A DNA stretch of 20,389 nt from Zygophlyctis sp. KS116 (taxonomy: Eukaryota; Chytridiomycota), in NCBI GenBank assembly GCA_054661495.1, contig BAAFSQ010000179.1, positions 1 through 20,389 of the forward strand, written 5' to 3'. The notes under the pieces were generated by a model. The model did no database searches, was not told where the DNA came from, and worked only from the letters and a program-made list of their open reading frames with translations. The position numbers and the translations under genes were made by a program. Positions 1-8,109 of this stretch are shown piece after piece (the stretch's first letter is position 1; the number at the start of each line of letters is the position of its first letter).

Positions 1-721
1 GATCTGACAATTCCATCTCTGACTGACAAATAGAAGATTCCTCATCTGAAGACTCATCAGATGACTCTGATGACTGTTTCTCTCCTGAAGATGATTCATA
101 ATCTTTTTCTCCTTTCAGATCTCCTTCCTGATCAACTTTTAAATCATCACCTGTAGCATTTATTTCCTGATCACTAGTCTGCATTGTACTAGTAGGATCA
201 TTTAAAAGATCTGTCTGTATTGTACTAGTAGGATCATTTAAAAGATCTGTCTGTGGTGCAATAGTAGAATCACTAGTCTGCATTGTACTAGTAGGATCAC
301 TAGTCTGCATTGTACTAGTAGGATCATTTAAAAGATCTGTCTGTGGTGCAATAGTAGAATCACTAGTCTGTGGTGCAATAGTAGAATCACTAGTCTGTAT
401 TGTACTAGTAGGATCATTTAAAAGATCTGTCTGTGATACAATAGTAGGAGCACTAGTCTGTGGTGCAATAGTAGGAGCACTAGTCTGTGGTGCAATAGTA
501 GGATCATTTAAATTTAGAAGATCTGTCTGATGATTACTTGCAGATTGCACATTGGGCGGTTCAGTCTGATCTTGAGTCGGACAAACCTCTAGCTCAACTG
601 ATGCATTGAGTGATGCACTGAGTGATGCATTGAGTGATGCATTGAGTACTGATTCCACTGCCAAGACAGATGACTCAGATTGGGAAGATTTAGAATGATC
701 TAAATTGTCTGATGAATTCAT
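1..721 (-). CDS. Acidic, Ser/Thr-rich repeat protein of unknown function (partial)
   Basis: An open frame starts at ATG 721-719 and runs without a stop for 240 codons off the left edge, so the C-terminus is missing. I do not recognise the protein. The N-terminal 20 residues are Ser/Asp rich, followed by a four-fold SLNA-like repeat (about residues 24-41). From about residue 65 to 183 there are degenerate units of two kinds: a 9-residue unit of the type DPTSTMQTS, DSTIAPQTS or APTIAPQTS, and a longer form with a DLLN insert. The last visible part is acidic and serine rich (SSGEKQSSESSDESSDEESS), resembling casein kinase 2 target sequence. No signal peptide, membrane segment or folded domain is visible. 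It lies 37 bases downstream of the eL38 stop on the same strand. The unbroken frame through repetitive DNA argues that it is translated; the function is open. Confidence 0.55.
   Translation of the reverse strand, partial: MNSSDNLDHSKSSQSESSVLAVESVLNASLNASLSASLNASVELEVCPTQDQTEPPNVQSASNHQTDLLNLNDPTIAPQTSAPTIAPQTSAPTIVSQTDLLNDPTSTIQTSDSTIAPQTSDSTIAPQTDLLNDPTSTMQTSDPTSTMQTSDSTIAPQTDLLNDPTSTIQTDLLNDPTSTMQTSDQEINATGDDLKVDQEGDLKGEKDYESSSGEKQSSESSDESSDEESSICQSEMELSD
175..521. repeat. Coding minisatellite, 27-nt and 36-nt related units
   Basis: The DNA repeats a core containing actagtctg plus ggtgcaatagtagaatc or cattgtactagtaggatc, with interspersed tttaaaagatctgtctg blocks. Units differ by multiples of three, so the minus-strand frame is kept throughout. 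A separate 12-nt repeat (tgatgcattgag and variants) lies at about 601-648. The array is imperfect and has no spacer/repeat alternation of CRISPR type. Confidence 0.8.
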
Positions 722-752
722 TTTTAAAAAAGAAAATTTTAGAATCTTGAAC

Positions 753-758
753 TTTATT
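753..758 (-). terminator. Candidate AATAAA polyadenylation signal of eL38 gene
   Basis: The hexamer directly abuts the TAA stop (759-761) on the minus strand. Its role is inferred from position only. Confidence 0.45.
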
Positions 759-1016
759 TTAATTTTTAGCAACCAAATCTATACAAATTAAATCTATAAA
801 CTTACTTGGTGGAAGAGATTGTTTCAATTTTTCAGCCTTTGCAGCATCAGCAACGACCAAAGTGTAAAGGTATTTCGAGCAACGAACTTTAAACTTGTGT
901 CTCGGACCTGCTTTCATGACTTTAATAGCTAATTTTAATTTAATTTGTTTACATTTAGCATCCTTTCTTCTTGCAATTACCAGGAATTCCTTGATTTCTT
1001 GAATTTGTTTTGGCAT
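759..1016 (-). CDS. RPL38: 60S ribosomal protein eL38 (two in-frame mini-introns)
   Basis: Small protein of the large ribosomal subunit. Inferred exons on the minus strand: 1016-953, 928-806 and 778-759, giving 68 residues, close to the usual length of about 70. It begins [20 protein letters not shown] and keeps the family signatures [15 protein letters not shown] and [11 protein letters not shown]. The uninterrupted 85-codon frame is misleading. Removing a 24-nt intron (929-952, gtaaac...attag) turns [15 protein letters not shown] into DAKSIKV, and removing a 27-nt intron (779-805, gtaagt...tatag) turns the tail into QSLPPNLVAKN; both restore the family pattern exactly. Neither intron contains an in-frame stop. 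An AATAAA lies directly after the stop codon. It shares a 120-base divergent promoter with the LYAR homologue. Confidence 0.95.
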   Translation of the reverse strand: MPKQIQEIKEFLVIARRKDAKCKQIKLKLAIKVMKAGPRHKFKVRCSKYLYTLVVADAAKAEKLKQSLPPSKFIDLICIDLVAKN

Positions 1017-1136
1017 TTTTTCTAAACTAATGTAGGGTTTGAAGAATGTAGCCCTAGTATTATTGATGGAAAGTGGCGTATTCTGTTGGACGTAATCACT
1101 GCTAGGAAGATGAAAATTTAAAGGTCAAGGTCTACA
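1017..1136. promoter_or_regulatory. Divergent promoter eL38 / LYAR with telobox-like motif
   Basis: These 120 bases separate the two start codons. A telomere-repeat-like octamer TAGGGTTT lies at 1033-1040 (AAACCCTA on the minus strand, about 17 bases from the eL38 ATG), and a related TAGCCCTAG at 1049-1057. Telobox sites bound by Myb-type telomere factors are known in promoters of ribosomal genes in fungi and plants. No clear TATA box is visible. Confidence 0.5.
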
Positions 1137-1637
1137 ATGGTTTCGTTTGTCTGCGATGTTTGCCAAGAAACTCTCAAGAAACCAAAATTAGATAATCATA
1201 AATCTAGATGCCATCAGGCTATTTTTTCTTGCATTGACTGTTTCAAGACTTTTTCAGGAACAGATTATAGAAATCATACATCTTGCATTACTGAAGTAGA
1301 AAAATATCATAAAGGAAAAAACTCTAAATTGAATACTTTTTTGAATCCCAAGAGTGAATCATTCTTATCAACTGCCAATGTAGCTGCCACTGCAACTGCT
1401 AATGTAGCTGCCACTGCCAATGCAACTGTAGCTGCTACTGTTACCAAAGATCAAAAGGAGGACAAACAAAAGGAAAAAAAGGATCAAAGAGACATTCTCA
1501 TCAAGGCACTTAAAGATAAACCAAAAAGTTATCATAAAATTGCAAAGAAATTGGCTAAAAAGGGTAATGATTTGGGAAAAATACTCTCAAAAGCCAGCTT
1601 TTATATTCAAAATAATGAAATAAAACTTCAATTATAA
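1137..1637 (+). CDS. LYAR: LYAR-type C2HC zinc-finger nucleolar protein
   Basis: A 166-residue protein, apparently intronless. It opens with the paired LYAR zinc fingers: Cys6-Cys9-His21-Cys25 and Cys32-Cys35-His47-Cys50, with the family pattern CIDCFKTFSGTDYRNHTSCI. An Ala/Thr/Asn/Val low-complexity stretch (about residues 79-102) and a Lys/Asp/Glu-rich segment (about 104-118) lead to a basic C-terminal part (KALKDKPKSYHKIAKKLAKK) resembling the small winged-helix tail of LYAR proteins. In animals and yeasts this family acts in the nucleolus in rRNA processing and cell growth. It is shorter than human LYAR and lacks its long charged middle. Its last 10 bases overlap the last 10 of the calcipressin gene on the other strand. 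An AATAAA lies inside the coding end at 1619-1624. Confidence 0.88.
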   Translation: MVSFVCDVCQETLKKPKLDNHKSRCHQAIFSCIDCFKTFSGTDYRNHTSCITEVEKYHKGKNSKLNTFLNPKSESFLSTANVAATATANVAATANATVAATVTKDQKEDKQKEKKDQRDILIKALKDKPKSYHKIAKKLAKKGNDLGKILSKASFYIQNNEIKLQL

Positions 1638-2309
1638 TCAGGCATCCGAGTTTGATGAAATACAGTTCCTTTTTTAGTTTTCAAGTCTCCACCGCCCATC
1701 CAGTTTTCTTGATTAAGCGTTTCACCATCATAATTATCTACTATAATCATTGGAAGAGACGAAGAAGATGAAGATTCACATAATGAAGGTAAAGGATTTG
1801 TAAAAGTTAATACAATCCTAGAAGAATCAGTCATGAATTCTTCATCTTTACAAGGTTTATCAGAATTATCCAATTCTAAATGATCCATGTCTTGTAATAT
1901 TTGAGAATGACCTGCTCTTGATGGATGACATTCTTTACTTTGGATCCAATCAATCGGAGGAGAACCTATATTTTTAAAATAAATAAGTACCAGGAGGAGA
2001 AAGTAAAAAGTTCTTTTCAATTTCAGGTACTTTGAGATAATCAACTTGAGACTCCAGTTCTGTTTCTTGTCCAAAATAGACTGTATAATTTAGTAAATTG
2101 TCTTTTGCAGTAATCGCAGCAATCGTTGAAGAATACACAACTACAAATCTAGATAATGCCTTGAACGGTACTAGATACTTTAATTGTCCAAAAGAGCTTA
2201 GCTTTGCCTTGAACTCGGCAATACATTCAGGACTGAAATCATGAGCAGAAATATTTGTAATTAGAAGAGTATTGCTTGCAACCAACATTATAAACTCTCT
2301 CGACGCCAC
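1628..2309 (-). CDS. RCN1: Calcipressin (regulator of calcineurin, RCAN/Rcn1)
   Basis: Two exons, 2309-1991 and 1965-1628, encode 218 residues; the stop is TGA. The 25-nt intron (1966-1990, gtactt...tatag) falls inside the diagnostic motif: joining the exons gives FLLSPPGSPP followed by DW at about residues 101-112, the hallmark of calcipressins, normally FLISPPASPP or FLISPPGSPP. The N-terminal part (about 10-90) fits the RRM-like fold of the family (LLITNIS...FGQLKYLVPFKALSRFVVVY). The C-terminus ends in the typical TRMPDYN-type motif, near the PxIxIT-like calcineurin-docking region. Calcipressins bind and restrain the Ca2+/calmodulin phosphatase calcineurin. A second Met at residue 8 could be the start instead. 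The 3' end overlaps the LYAR gene. Confidence 0.9.
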
Positions 2310-2458
2310 AAAAGATCAGCGACGGGCATCAAACGCCGATAAATGAATTTACAGAGAGTGGTTGACTCTTCGACTTGGCCACTTTGATCATCATTAATGC
2401 ATGGCTGAGATGGAAGGAGGCCAATGAGCTCTAAAGAGTTGAAAACCCTAACAAAATT
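2310..2458. promoter_or_regulatory. Divergent promoter RCN1 / RPC5 with telobox and CCAAT
   Basis: A 149-base spacer. A perfect telobox AAACCCTA lies at 2443-2450, only 8 bases before the RPC5 ATG, and a CCAAT at 2421-2425. A short open frame with eight sense codons, ATG 2401 to TGA 2427, would act as an upstream ORF if transcription starts before 2400; the telobox position suggests it may start later. Confidence 0.45.
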
Positions 2459-4239
2459 ATGGAAATTCCAGTTTATTTCTCAGACGAATTCTCTAAATAT
2501 CTGCATCTGTTTCAGTTTCCTAATAAATCAAAAGATGCATCCATCCAAGGAGAATTGACTCAAAAGATGTTGGCAAAATCATTCAAAATGGATATGAAAT
2601 TAGATGATAAGAAGCATTTTTCTACCGATCAGGCAATGCATTTGTCTAGAGGATTGGAAGGTAGTATAGAGCAACTTTCCTTTGTCTCAAGGCCATTAGA
2701 CTTGTCATGCAAGTTTTTAATTGGAAGAATTAAGGAAGATGGGATGTATTTAAGTTTAATAGATCAGATCTCACAGTTTTATCCTTGTCTGGATCATTTG
2801 GATAAAGTAGACGATTTAAATAAGCTAAATTCTACTAAAATTCAAGATGCAATGGATACGGAAACTACGGTTGAAGATGCAAAGATTGTTCATTTATCAG
2901 TCAGGAATGATGAAAATTCAGAAACGGTTGCTAAAATGGAAAATCAGGAATTTTTAAGGAAATTAGAAGACGAAAAGTGGACTAGAGTAGAATGGGTAAA
3001 TTTATATTCATAATTCTTTAGAATCAAATCGAGGCTGAGGGGGTTTTAAATCAAATATTTTCTCCAATAGATAATGAATTACTGGTTAAAACAGAAAAAA
3101 AGGATTATTTAGATTTAGTTTCGCCTACATTTAGTGAAGTTCAAGTTTTGGAAAAAGTTAAACCAGGATTATCATTAAATCAATTGGCAAAACTTTCACT
3201 TAAAGATAGAATTACGGGAATACTCATGAATTCTCATATACTCTCATTAGAGCAATTAGATGATGTGCTAGATAGATCAGTTCCTATTACTGAACTATTA
3301 AATGTTTTACCATTGATAGCAGTATGTATTCGTGGGGTTTGGATACTAAATTCAGAAATTCTTTATATTGGGAGAGTTAAAGATGCTAGAAATTTTCTAT
3401 TATATCTTTTCCTTCAACATGAAACTGTTGACAGAAGTAAGTTTAATGAGGTTGCAAATCTACCTCTTCCAATGTCAAAAGGATTATTTTATGAAATTGC
3501 AATGCTCGAAAAAGATAAAAAATGGAGACTTAAAATAATGCCAGATCAGGATTTTATTAATGGAAATCAAACTCTGATTCAATCACAAGAAAAAAAAGTT
3601 AGGGAAAATGGATTAGCAGCGATAGAACTATTAGCTGCTAGACACATAAAAGTCAAAAAGGGTATTCCTGTTGTGTTTCTAATATTTAGAATCAGCCATT
3701 CCAATTATAACTCCAAATGCACAAAAACCAGCTTTAAATTCTGATAAAAACTTGGAAGATTTAATTTTTCAGGCACTTTCCAAGCATCAAGTGGGTAGCT
3801 TGAATTTCATATTAGAGTATTTGAATGAATTTAAAAGTAAAAAGGGTATTTCTATTATTCTAATCTAATCTAGGAAATCAGGAAATGTTTAAGAATTTTT
3901 CAAAGGATTTGGTTTCTCAAACTCTAGATCGACTATGTTTTTCCTTGCGTGGGATTTATATACTTAAAGAATTTGGACCGCCTAAACATTATGCTGTAAG
4001 CCAGTATTTTGTCAACTTATTTTAGGTGAGATTAAAAGTAGTGGATTGTTTCAGACGAAAGAAAACAGTATCTATTGGAAATGTGAGAACCAAAATTAAA
4101 GGAATTTCTATTGTTGAACCTACAAAGGAAGAGTTAGTTGCGATACTTGATACATTTGCGACGGTTGATAGTGACGAAAATTGGGTATAAGTTTTATTAA
4201 AATTAATTATAGACTATTCGTGAAGTTCCGCTTGAATAA
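2459..4239 (+). CDS. RPC37: RNA polymerase III subunit RPC5 / Rpc37
   Basis: Exons 2459-2995, 3022-3661, 3690-3845, 3874-3995, 4026-4184 and 4213-4239 (introns 26, 28, 28, 30 and 28 nt) give 546 residues. The N-terminus (EIPVYFSDEFSKYLHLFQFP) matches the RPC5 dimerisation region that pairs with RPC4/Rpc53. SLNQLAKLSLKDRITGILMN near the middle and the winged-helix-like C-terminal repeats (FSLRGIYILKEFG and the final IREVPLE) match animal POLR3E, so this is the long animal-type form with C-terminal winged helices rather than the shorter yeast Rpc37. The subunit works in Pol III initiation, termination and reinitiation at tRNA and 5S genes. The ATG at 2459 fits the start of homology. An AATAAA overlaps the stop. 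Confidence 0.87.
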
Positions 4240-4240
4240 A
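4235..4240 (+). terminator. Candidate AATAAA signal overlapping the RPC5 stop
   Basis: The hexamer includes the TAA stop codon at 4237-4239; a second AATAAA follows at about 4256-4261. Only 39 bases separate this stop from the IRE1 stop on the other strand, so the 3' UTRs probably overlap. Confidence 0.4.
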
Positions 4241-4278
4241 TAGTGGTTTTACAATGAAATAAAAAGATATTGTTGCAT

Positions 4279-6653
4279 TTAAAATTTGTCTTGAAAGTAT
4301 ATTTGAAAGATTGGTTCATTGGCTATGTTTGGATCATTTGCTACAAAATAATATGCGTGAATAATAAGATTAGGATATCTAGTTGTAAAATAGTTTAGAT
4401 ATTCATCTGGTATACTACCGACAAGTTTTTGTACATTTAATGGCAATTCGCAATAATGATGCCTCTAAAATTATTAAGAAAGAACTTGCCTTATTTCGAA
4501 TTACCCGCATCAAATCTTGAACGGTATCATCATATCTACGGTATTTTCCCAAAGTGGCTACAAATAGATCATCTAATTTTCCTATCCATTCATTTTTACC
4601 GATAACTTTAGATGCATTCATTTCAATCCTTTGAAGTAGTTCAGAGGGGGAGCCTTTGATTTCATTTTCTAGCCGATCACTAATATCTTGTAAAAAGTTG
4701 AGCTGTTTCATGGCACTCCAAAAAAAAGGGTGTATAAGAACTTCAGAAGTAGATGGCCTTTCATTGTTATTAATGGGTCACATTACCTACGCAAGGGATC
4801 ATTAGATATCATTCGCTTTATCAAATCCCGTGCGAGAACACCATTCTTCATTTGATCCAATTTATCTATTTGAATATTTCCTTTTATAATATTATGCTCA
4901 CGATTCAATTTTTTCCCAAAAGGATGCGATCCGTTCGTTAATATATAATAAATGATACAACCAGCAGCAAATGTATCGATAGATTTGGTTATTTTCAAAG
5001 TTGAATCATATTTTTCAGAAACGTTAAAAGCCATAGCAGCCGCAATGCATTCTGGAGCTCTCCAGCCTTGCGTCCCTGCAGCAGAAACGTTTGACATTTG
5101 AAACGATGATATTTCATCTTCCAATCTTTTTCCCAAACCAAAATCTGAAATCAAAAATCTCGGCTTTTTGGCAGTATTCATAAAATCTGCGATCAAAATA
5201 TTCTTGCGTGTTACACCTAGGCTAAAATAATTACCTGTGGTTTGATATCTCGATGGACTATATTAAGAATATGCAAGTGTTTAAGGCCTGACAATATTTG
5301 ATGGATAGCAGTTTGACGATCGATTGCATTCCAAATATAATTCAAATCATGGTTTAAATCAATCCTTTCTACAATATCATAGAGAGATGCAGGGCATAAT
5401 TCAAGAGCTAAATAAGTGAATTCATGACAATCTTCCTTGAAAAAATAACGAACCACATTTTGATGGGAATCAGACTCCTGTAATAATTTAACTTCAGATT
5501 CTGCCAAATTGTAAAATTCCTTTAGTAGACGCTTGACTGCAACTTGTCTCCCTTCAAAAAATCCAGAATATACAACTGTCCCATGACTTCCTACTCCAAG
5601 AACTTTATCTGAAACTTTTATAGAAACTGGTCCGGAGCCAAAGACCTCGCGTTTATCCTCCTGTAATCTGCTAAATCTACTATATAAAAAGACTAAAAGA
5701 ACAAACACCCCTAAAAATATAGTAATTGCAAGTGTCATATTAGATATCTGTAAAGGAATTGGATCTAAGCCATGCTTAATTAGTCCTTTTTCATACTGTA
5801 CTCCGACAACACAATCGGGAAATAGTGGCGAGCCTACCTGACAACTTGACAATACAAGATCATTACTTTTTTGAGGAAATTTTGTTTCTAATTCTCTTGA
5901 TACAGGCATTATATACAATGATCCATCAATTTCTCCAATAATCGTTCTTTCAGACTCTTTAATTGAAAATGATTTTATCAGTTGCCTATTACCATAATCA
6001 TCAATAACAGCATCAAAAGAAACCATTATTGGAGCAGTTAATTCTTTCAAGATGACTTCAAAATCTTCCACGGAATAATCTCGATTTTTAGTATTTACAA
6101 GTGCAGTATTTTGATTTTGATTAGAATTAGATGATAATACAGTCCCAAATTCCCCATAACTAATATTCCATCTTAAATTTGATGATTTTTTATCATAAAT
6201 TAACAGAGTATAAATTGTTCTACTTATATAAATGACATCATTACTCTCATTGATTTGTGAATCTAGATAGTCTTCCCCATAAATACTTAATAATCTTCCA
6301 GTCTGAGCCTCAATCTTTAAAAGACTTGAAACTTTTTTCCCTGTGAATCTTGAATTAGTAAAGAAATCTTACACATTTAAATCATCCACAAAAACAGAAT
6401 GATCGTTTATAATCTCTTTTAGAGGTATTTCAGTCTGACTTATTCCATCTTTAGAGTAATAATAAAGTCTTCCCATTCCAGATGCAACTTCAGGAATAAA
6501 GATCCCAGTTTCCTCTAAAAATGGATTACTAAATCCCTTTACATTGATCATTGTCCCTTTATAATCATCGATATCCCAAATCTTTTCTCCAGTATTTTTA
6601 TTAAATGCCGTTAGCCTGCCATCCAAAGTACTCACTACTAGTAAATGTTGCAT
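4279..6653 (-). CDS. IRE1: IRE1 unfolded-protein sensor kinase / endoribonuclease
   Basis: Exons 6653-6373, 6348-5235, 5202-4787, 4757-4490 and 4464-4279 give 754 residues. Order: luminal beta-propeller-type domain (LVVSTLDGRLTAF; FTGKKVSSLLKIEAQTGRLL), one membrane span (about 298-317), kinase with glycine loop (about 345-352), Lys366, HRD 459-461 and DFG 485-487, activation segment GTQGWRAPE, then the KEN RNase (about 615-745). KEN residues matching the human catalytic Tyr892, Arg905, Asn906 and His910 are present (about 679, 691, 692, 696). IRE1 senses unfolded proteins in the ER and starts unconventional mRNA splicing. The luminal part (about 295 residues) is shorter than in animals or yeast and no signal peptide precedes it. 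The last intron (4465-4489) is GC-AG. Intron sizes are 24, 32, 29 and 25 nt. Confidence 0.93.
4465..4489 (-). other. GC-AG intron inside the IRE1 RNase domain
   Basis: On the minus strand the exon ends AATAAG, the intron runs gcaagt...ttttag (25 nt), and the exon resumes AGGCATCAT. Only this junction gives RNK-RHHYCELP, the conserved KEN motif. The nearest GT donor (gttctt) leads to a quick stop. Read through, the message would end after about 24 unrelated residues. Confidence 0.85.
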
Positions 6654-6657
6654 ACAG

Positions 6658-7123
6658 TTAAATTTTATTTTGAGCTCTTAAAAATCCCACTTGTTTGTAT
6701 CTATAAAATAAACAAATAACAATACTTATTCTTGTAAAATGATAGCCAATGATCCAAAGATTCTACTTCCTCTGCCGTTAATTCTACCGAGTCATTTAAA
6801 GCGAGCATAGACTCATCCGTATCATTCTTTGCCATTCCTCTTGACGCATCCTTCCCAGCAAACACTCCGTATGCACCATCCGGTCCATAAAAATGCCTTG
6901 ATGGGGTAACATCAAATACCATTCCCTTGATCGCAACATAAATATCATTCTTCAGAATCCCATTATACTCTGCCAATTGATCTAGAGTAAAATCTCGTAG
7001 TTCTACAACATCTAATCGTTAATTGACAGATCTACCGAAATGTTTTAAAGTTGGAACAGTATCATTCTTTCTCAATCTATAGAATAAAATAACTGCAATC
7101 AAGAGTAAAATCAAATTTAGCAT
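6658..7123 (-). CDS. DAP1: Membrane-associated progesterone receptor-like (MAPR/Dap1) haem protein
   Basis: Exons 7123-7036, 7011-6726 and 6700-6658 (introns 24 and 25 nt) give 138 residues. A hydrophobic N-terminal anchor (LNLILLLIAVILF, about residues 2-14) is followed by basic residues and then a cytochrome-b5-like domain of MAPR type: DVVELRDFTLDQLAEYNG, the insert FYGPDGAYGVFAGKDASRG, and the closing HWLSFYKNKYKQVGFL. The second intron must be removed to obtain the final KYKQVGFL motif. Family members bind haem and support ER cytochrome P450 enzymes such as Cyp51 in sterol synthesis. The stop lies four bases before the first ATG of IRE1 and the start is 14 bases after the GPN3 stop, all on one strand. 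An AATAAA lies in the coding end (6664-6669). Confidence 0.92.
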
Positions 7124-7137
7124 CAAATGTTTTGTTT

Positions 7138-8051
7138 TTAATCGTCTTCCTTGTACCCATCATCCTTTTCTTCAAATGGTTCCAAGTCTTCTCCAAATTG
7201 AATTGCATGTTCAATACTTGAAAGAACATAATCTATAGAATCTTCTTCTTTGATGTTCAAAGGTAAAAATGACATGATTGAATATTCAGTAAATAAAGTC
7301 AAAAGAGATGCATTCAGTCGAGAGAATTGAGGATTTGGATTTGATTCTTGTTTTTCTAGAAATAATGAAGGATCCACATTTAAAAATCTTTCAATTCTAG
7401 CTTCCACTTTTGGAGAATCTGATTTTTCAACTAGATCCATTTTACTAAATACATTAACATGTGGTAATTCAAGTTGTATCATTGCAGACATTGCAGTTAA
7501 AGCTCCTGAAAAGAATTTAGTAGTATCTTGCATAAATTGAGAATCTAAAAGATAGACTATACATAGTCTATAACCAATTCTTTCTAGAGCATCAACTAAA
7601 TTTTTCATAATTGGATAATGTGTATATAATTCAATTTGTCCTAGAAATTTAAAAATAAAAAATGTTACCTGGACAGTCAATTAATAGATAATCATCATCA
7701 AAGTCTTGAAGTTGATCTTCAAGCCAATCCAAGTTTTCCAAGAGATATCTAAGTTTTTTTAAAAAACTAAAAGAAAATACTCTAGACAATAGACTAGTCC
7801 TCCATTCGGACCCAATTGTAATTCTTCCATAACATCAGCCAAAGAAATTAAATCTCTTATATCTAATTTTAGAGATTATATTTACCAATGGCAGGTTCAT
7901 ATTCAAAGTCTTCAGCGGCAGGATCTAGATTTACCCAATGCATGGCTGGAGCACCTTTTCTCCTAAGGGATGTAGAATGTTCAATCATGGTTTTACAGAA
8001 TGTAGACTTTCCACAGCCGGCAGGGCCAATGATCAATTGTCCAAATTTCAT
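7138..8051 (-). CDS. GPN3: GPN-loop GTPase 3
   Basis: Exons 8051-7886, 7862-7781, 7748-7669 and 7640-7138 (introns 23, 32 and 28 nt) give 276 residues, near the human 284. The P-loop GPAGCGKST is at 9-17, the family-defining GPN loop in [10 protein letters not shown] at about 72-81, the G3 motif [11 protein letters not shown] from about 107, and the SKMD motif later. The acidic C-terminus ([12 protein letters not shown]) is typical. It fits GPN3 better than GPN1 or GPN2 by length and by [12 protein letters not shown] before the GPN loop. GPN proteins act in the cytoplasm in assembly and nuclear import of RNA polymerase II (and III). The gene shares a 58-base divergent promoter with importin-9, a transport partner gene. 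Confidence 0.92.
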
Positions 8052-8109
8052 GGTTTCTACTTAGTTTGACAGGGTTTCAACCAACGGGAAAATTTAGCGC
8101 CGAACAAGA
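8052..8109. promoter_or_regulatory. 58-base divergent promoter GPN3 / importin-9
   Basis: The spacer holds CAGGGTTT (AGGGTTT at 8071-8077), the same telobox core seen before eL38/LYAR and RPC5, and a GC-rich patch TTTAGCGCCG (about 8093-8102) next to the importin-9 ATG. At this size both core promoters and both 5' UTRs must be extremely short. Confidence 0.45.

Noticed and set aside
175-521. CRISPR-like array
   Set aside because: Units are contiguous or nearly so, of mixed length, without unique spacers, and translate in one frame; a coding minisatellite in a eukaryote.
4481-4489. Canonical GT donor (gttctt) for the last IRE1 intron
   Set aside because: It shifts the frame and ends translation within about 20 codons, losing RHHYCELP; the GC donor restores the family motif exactly.
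6653-6658. A MAPR-IRE1 fusion protein
   Set aside because: The MAPR frame ends in TAA right after its complete domain, no splice removes that stop while keeping both frames, and the membrane topology would put the IRE1 sensor domain in the cytosol.
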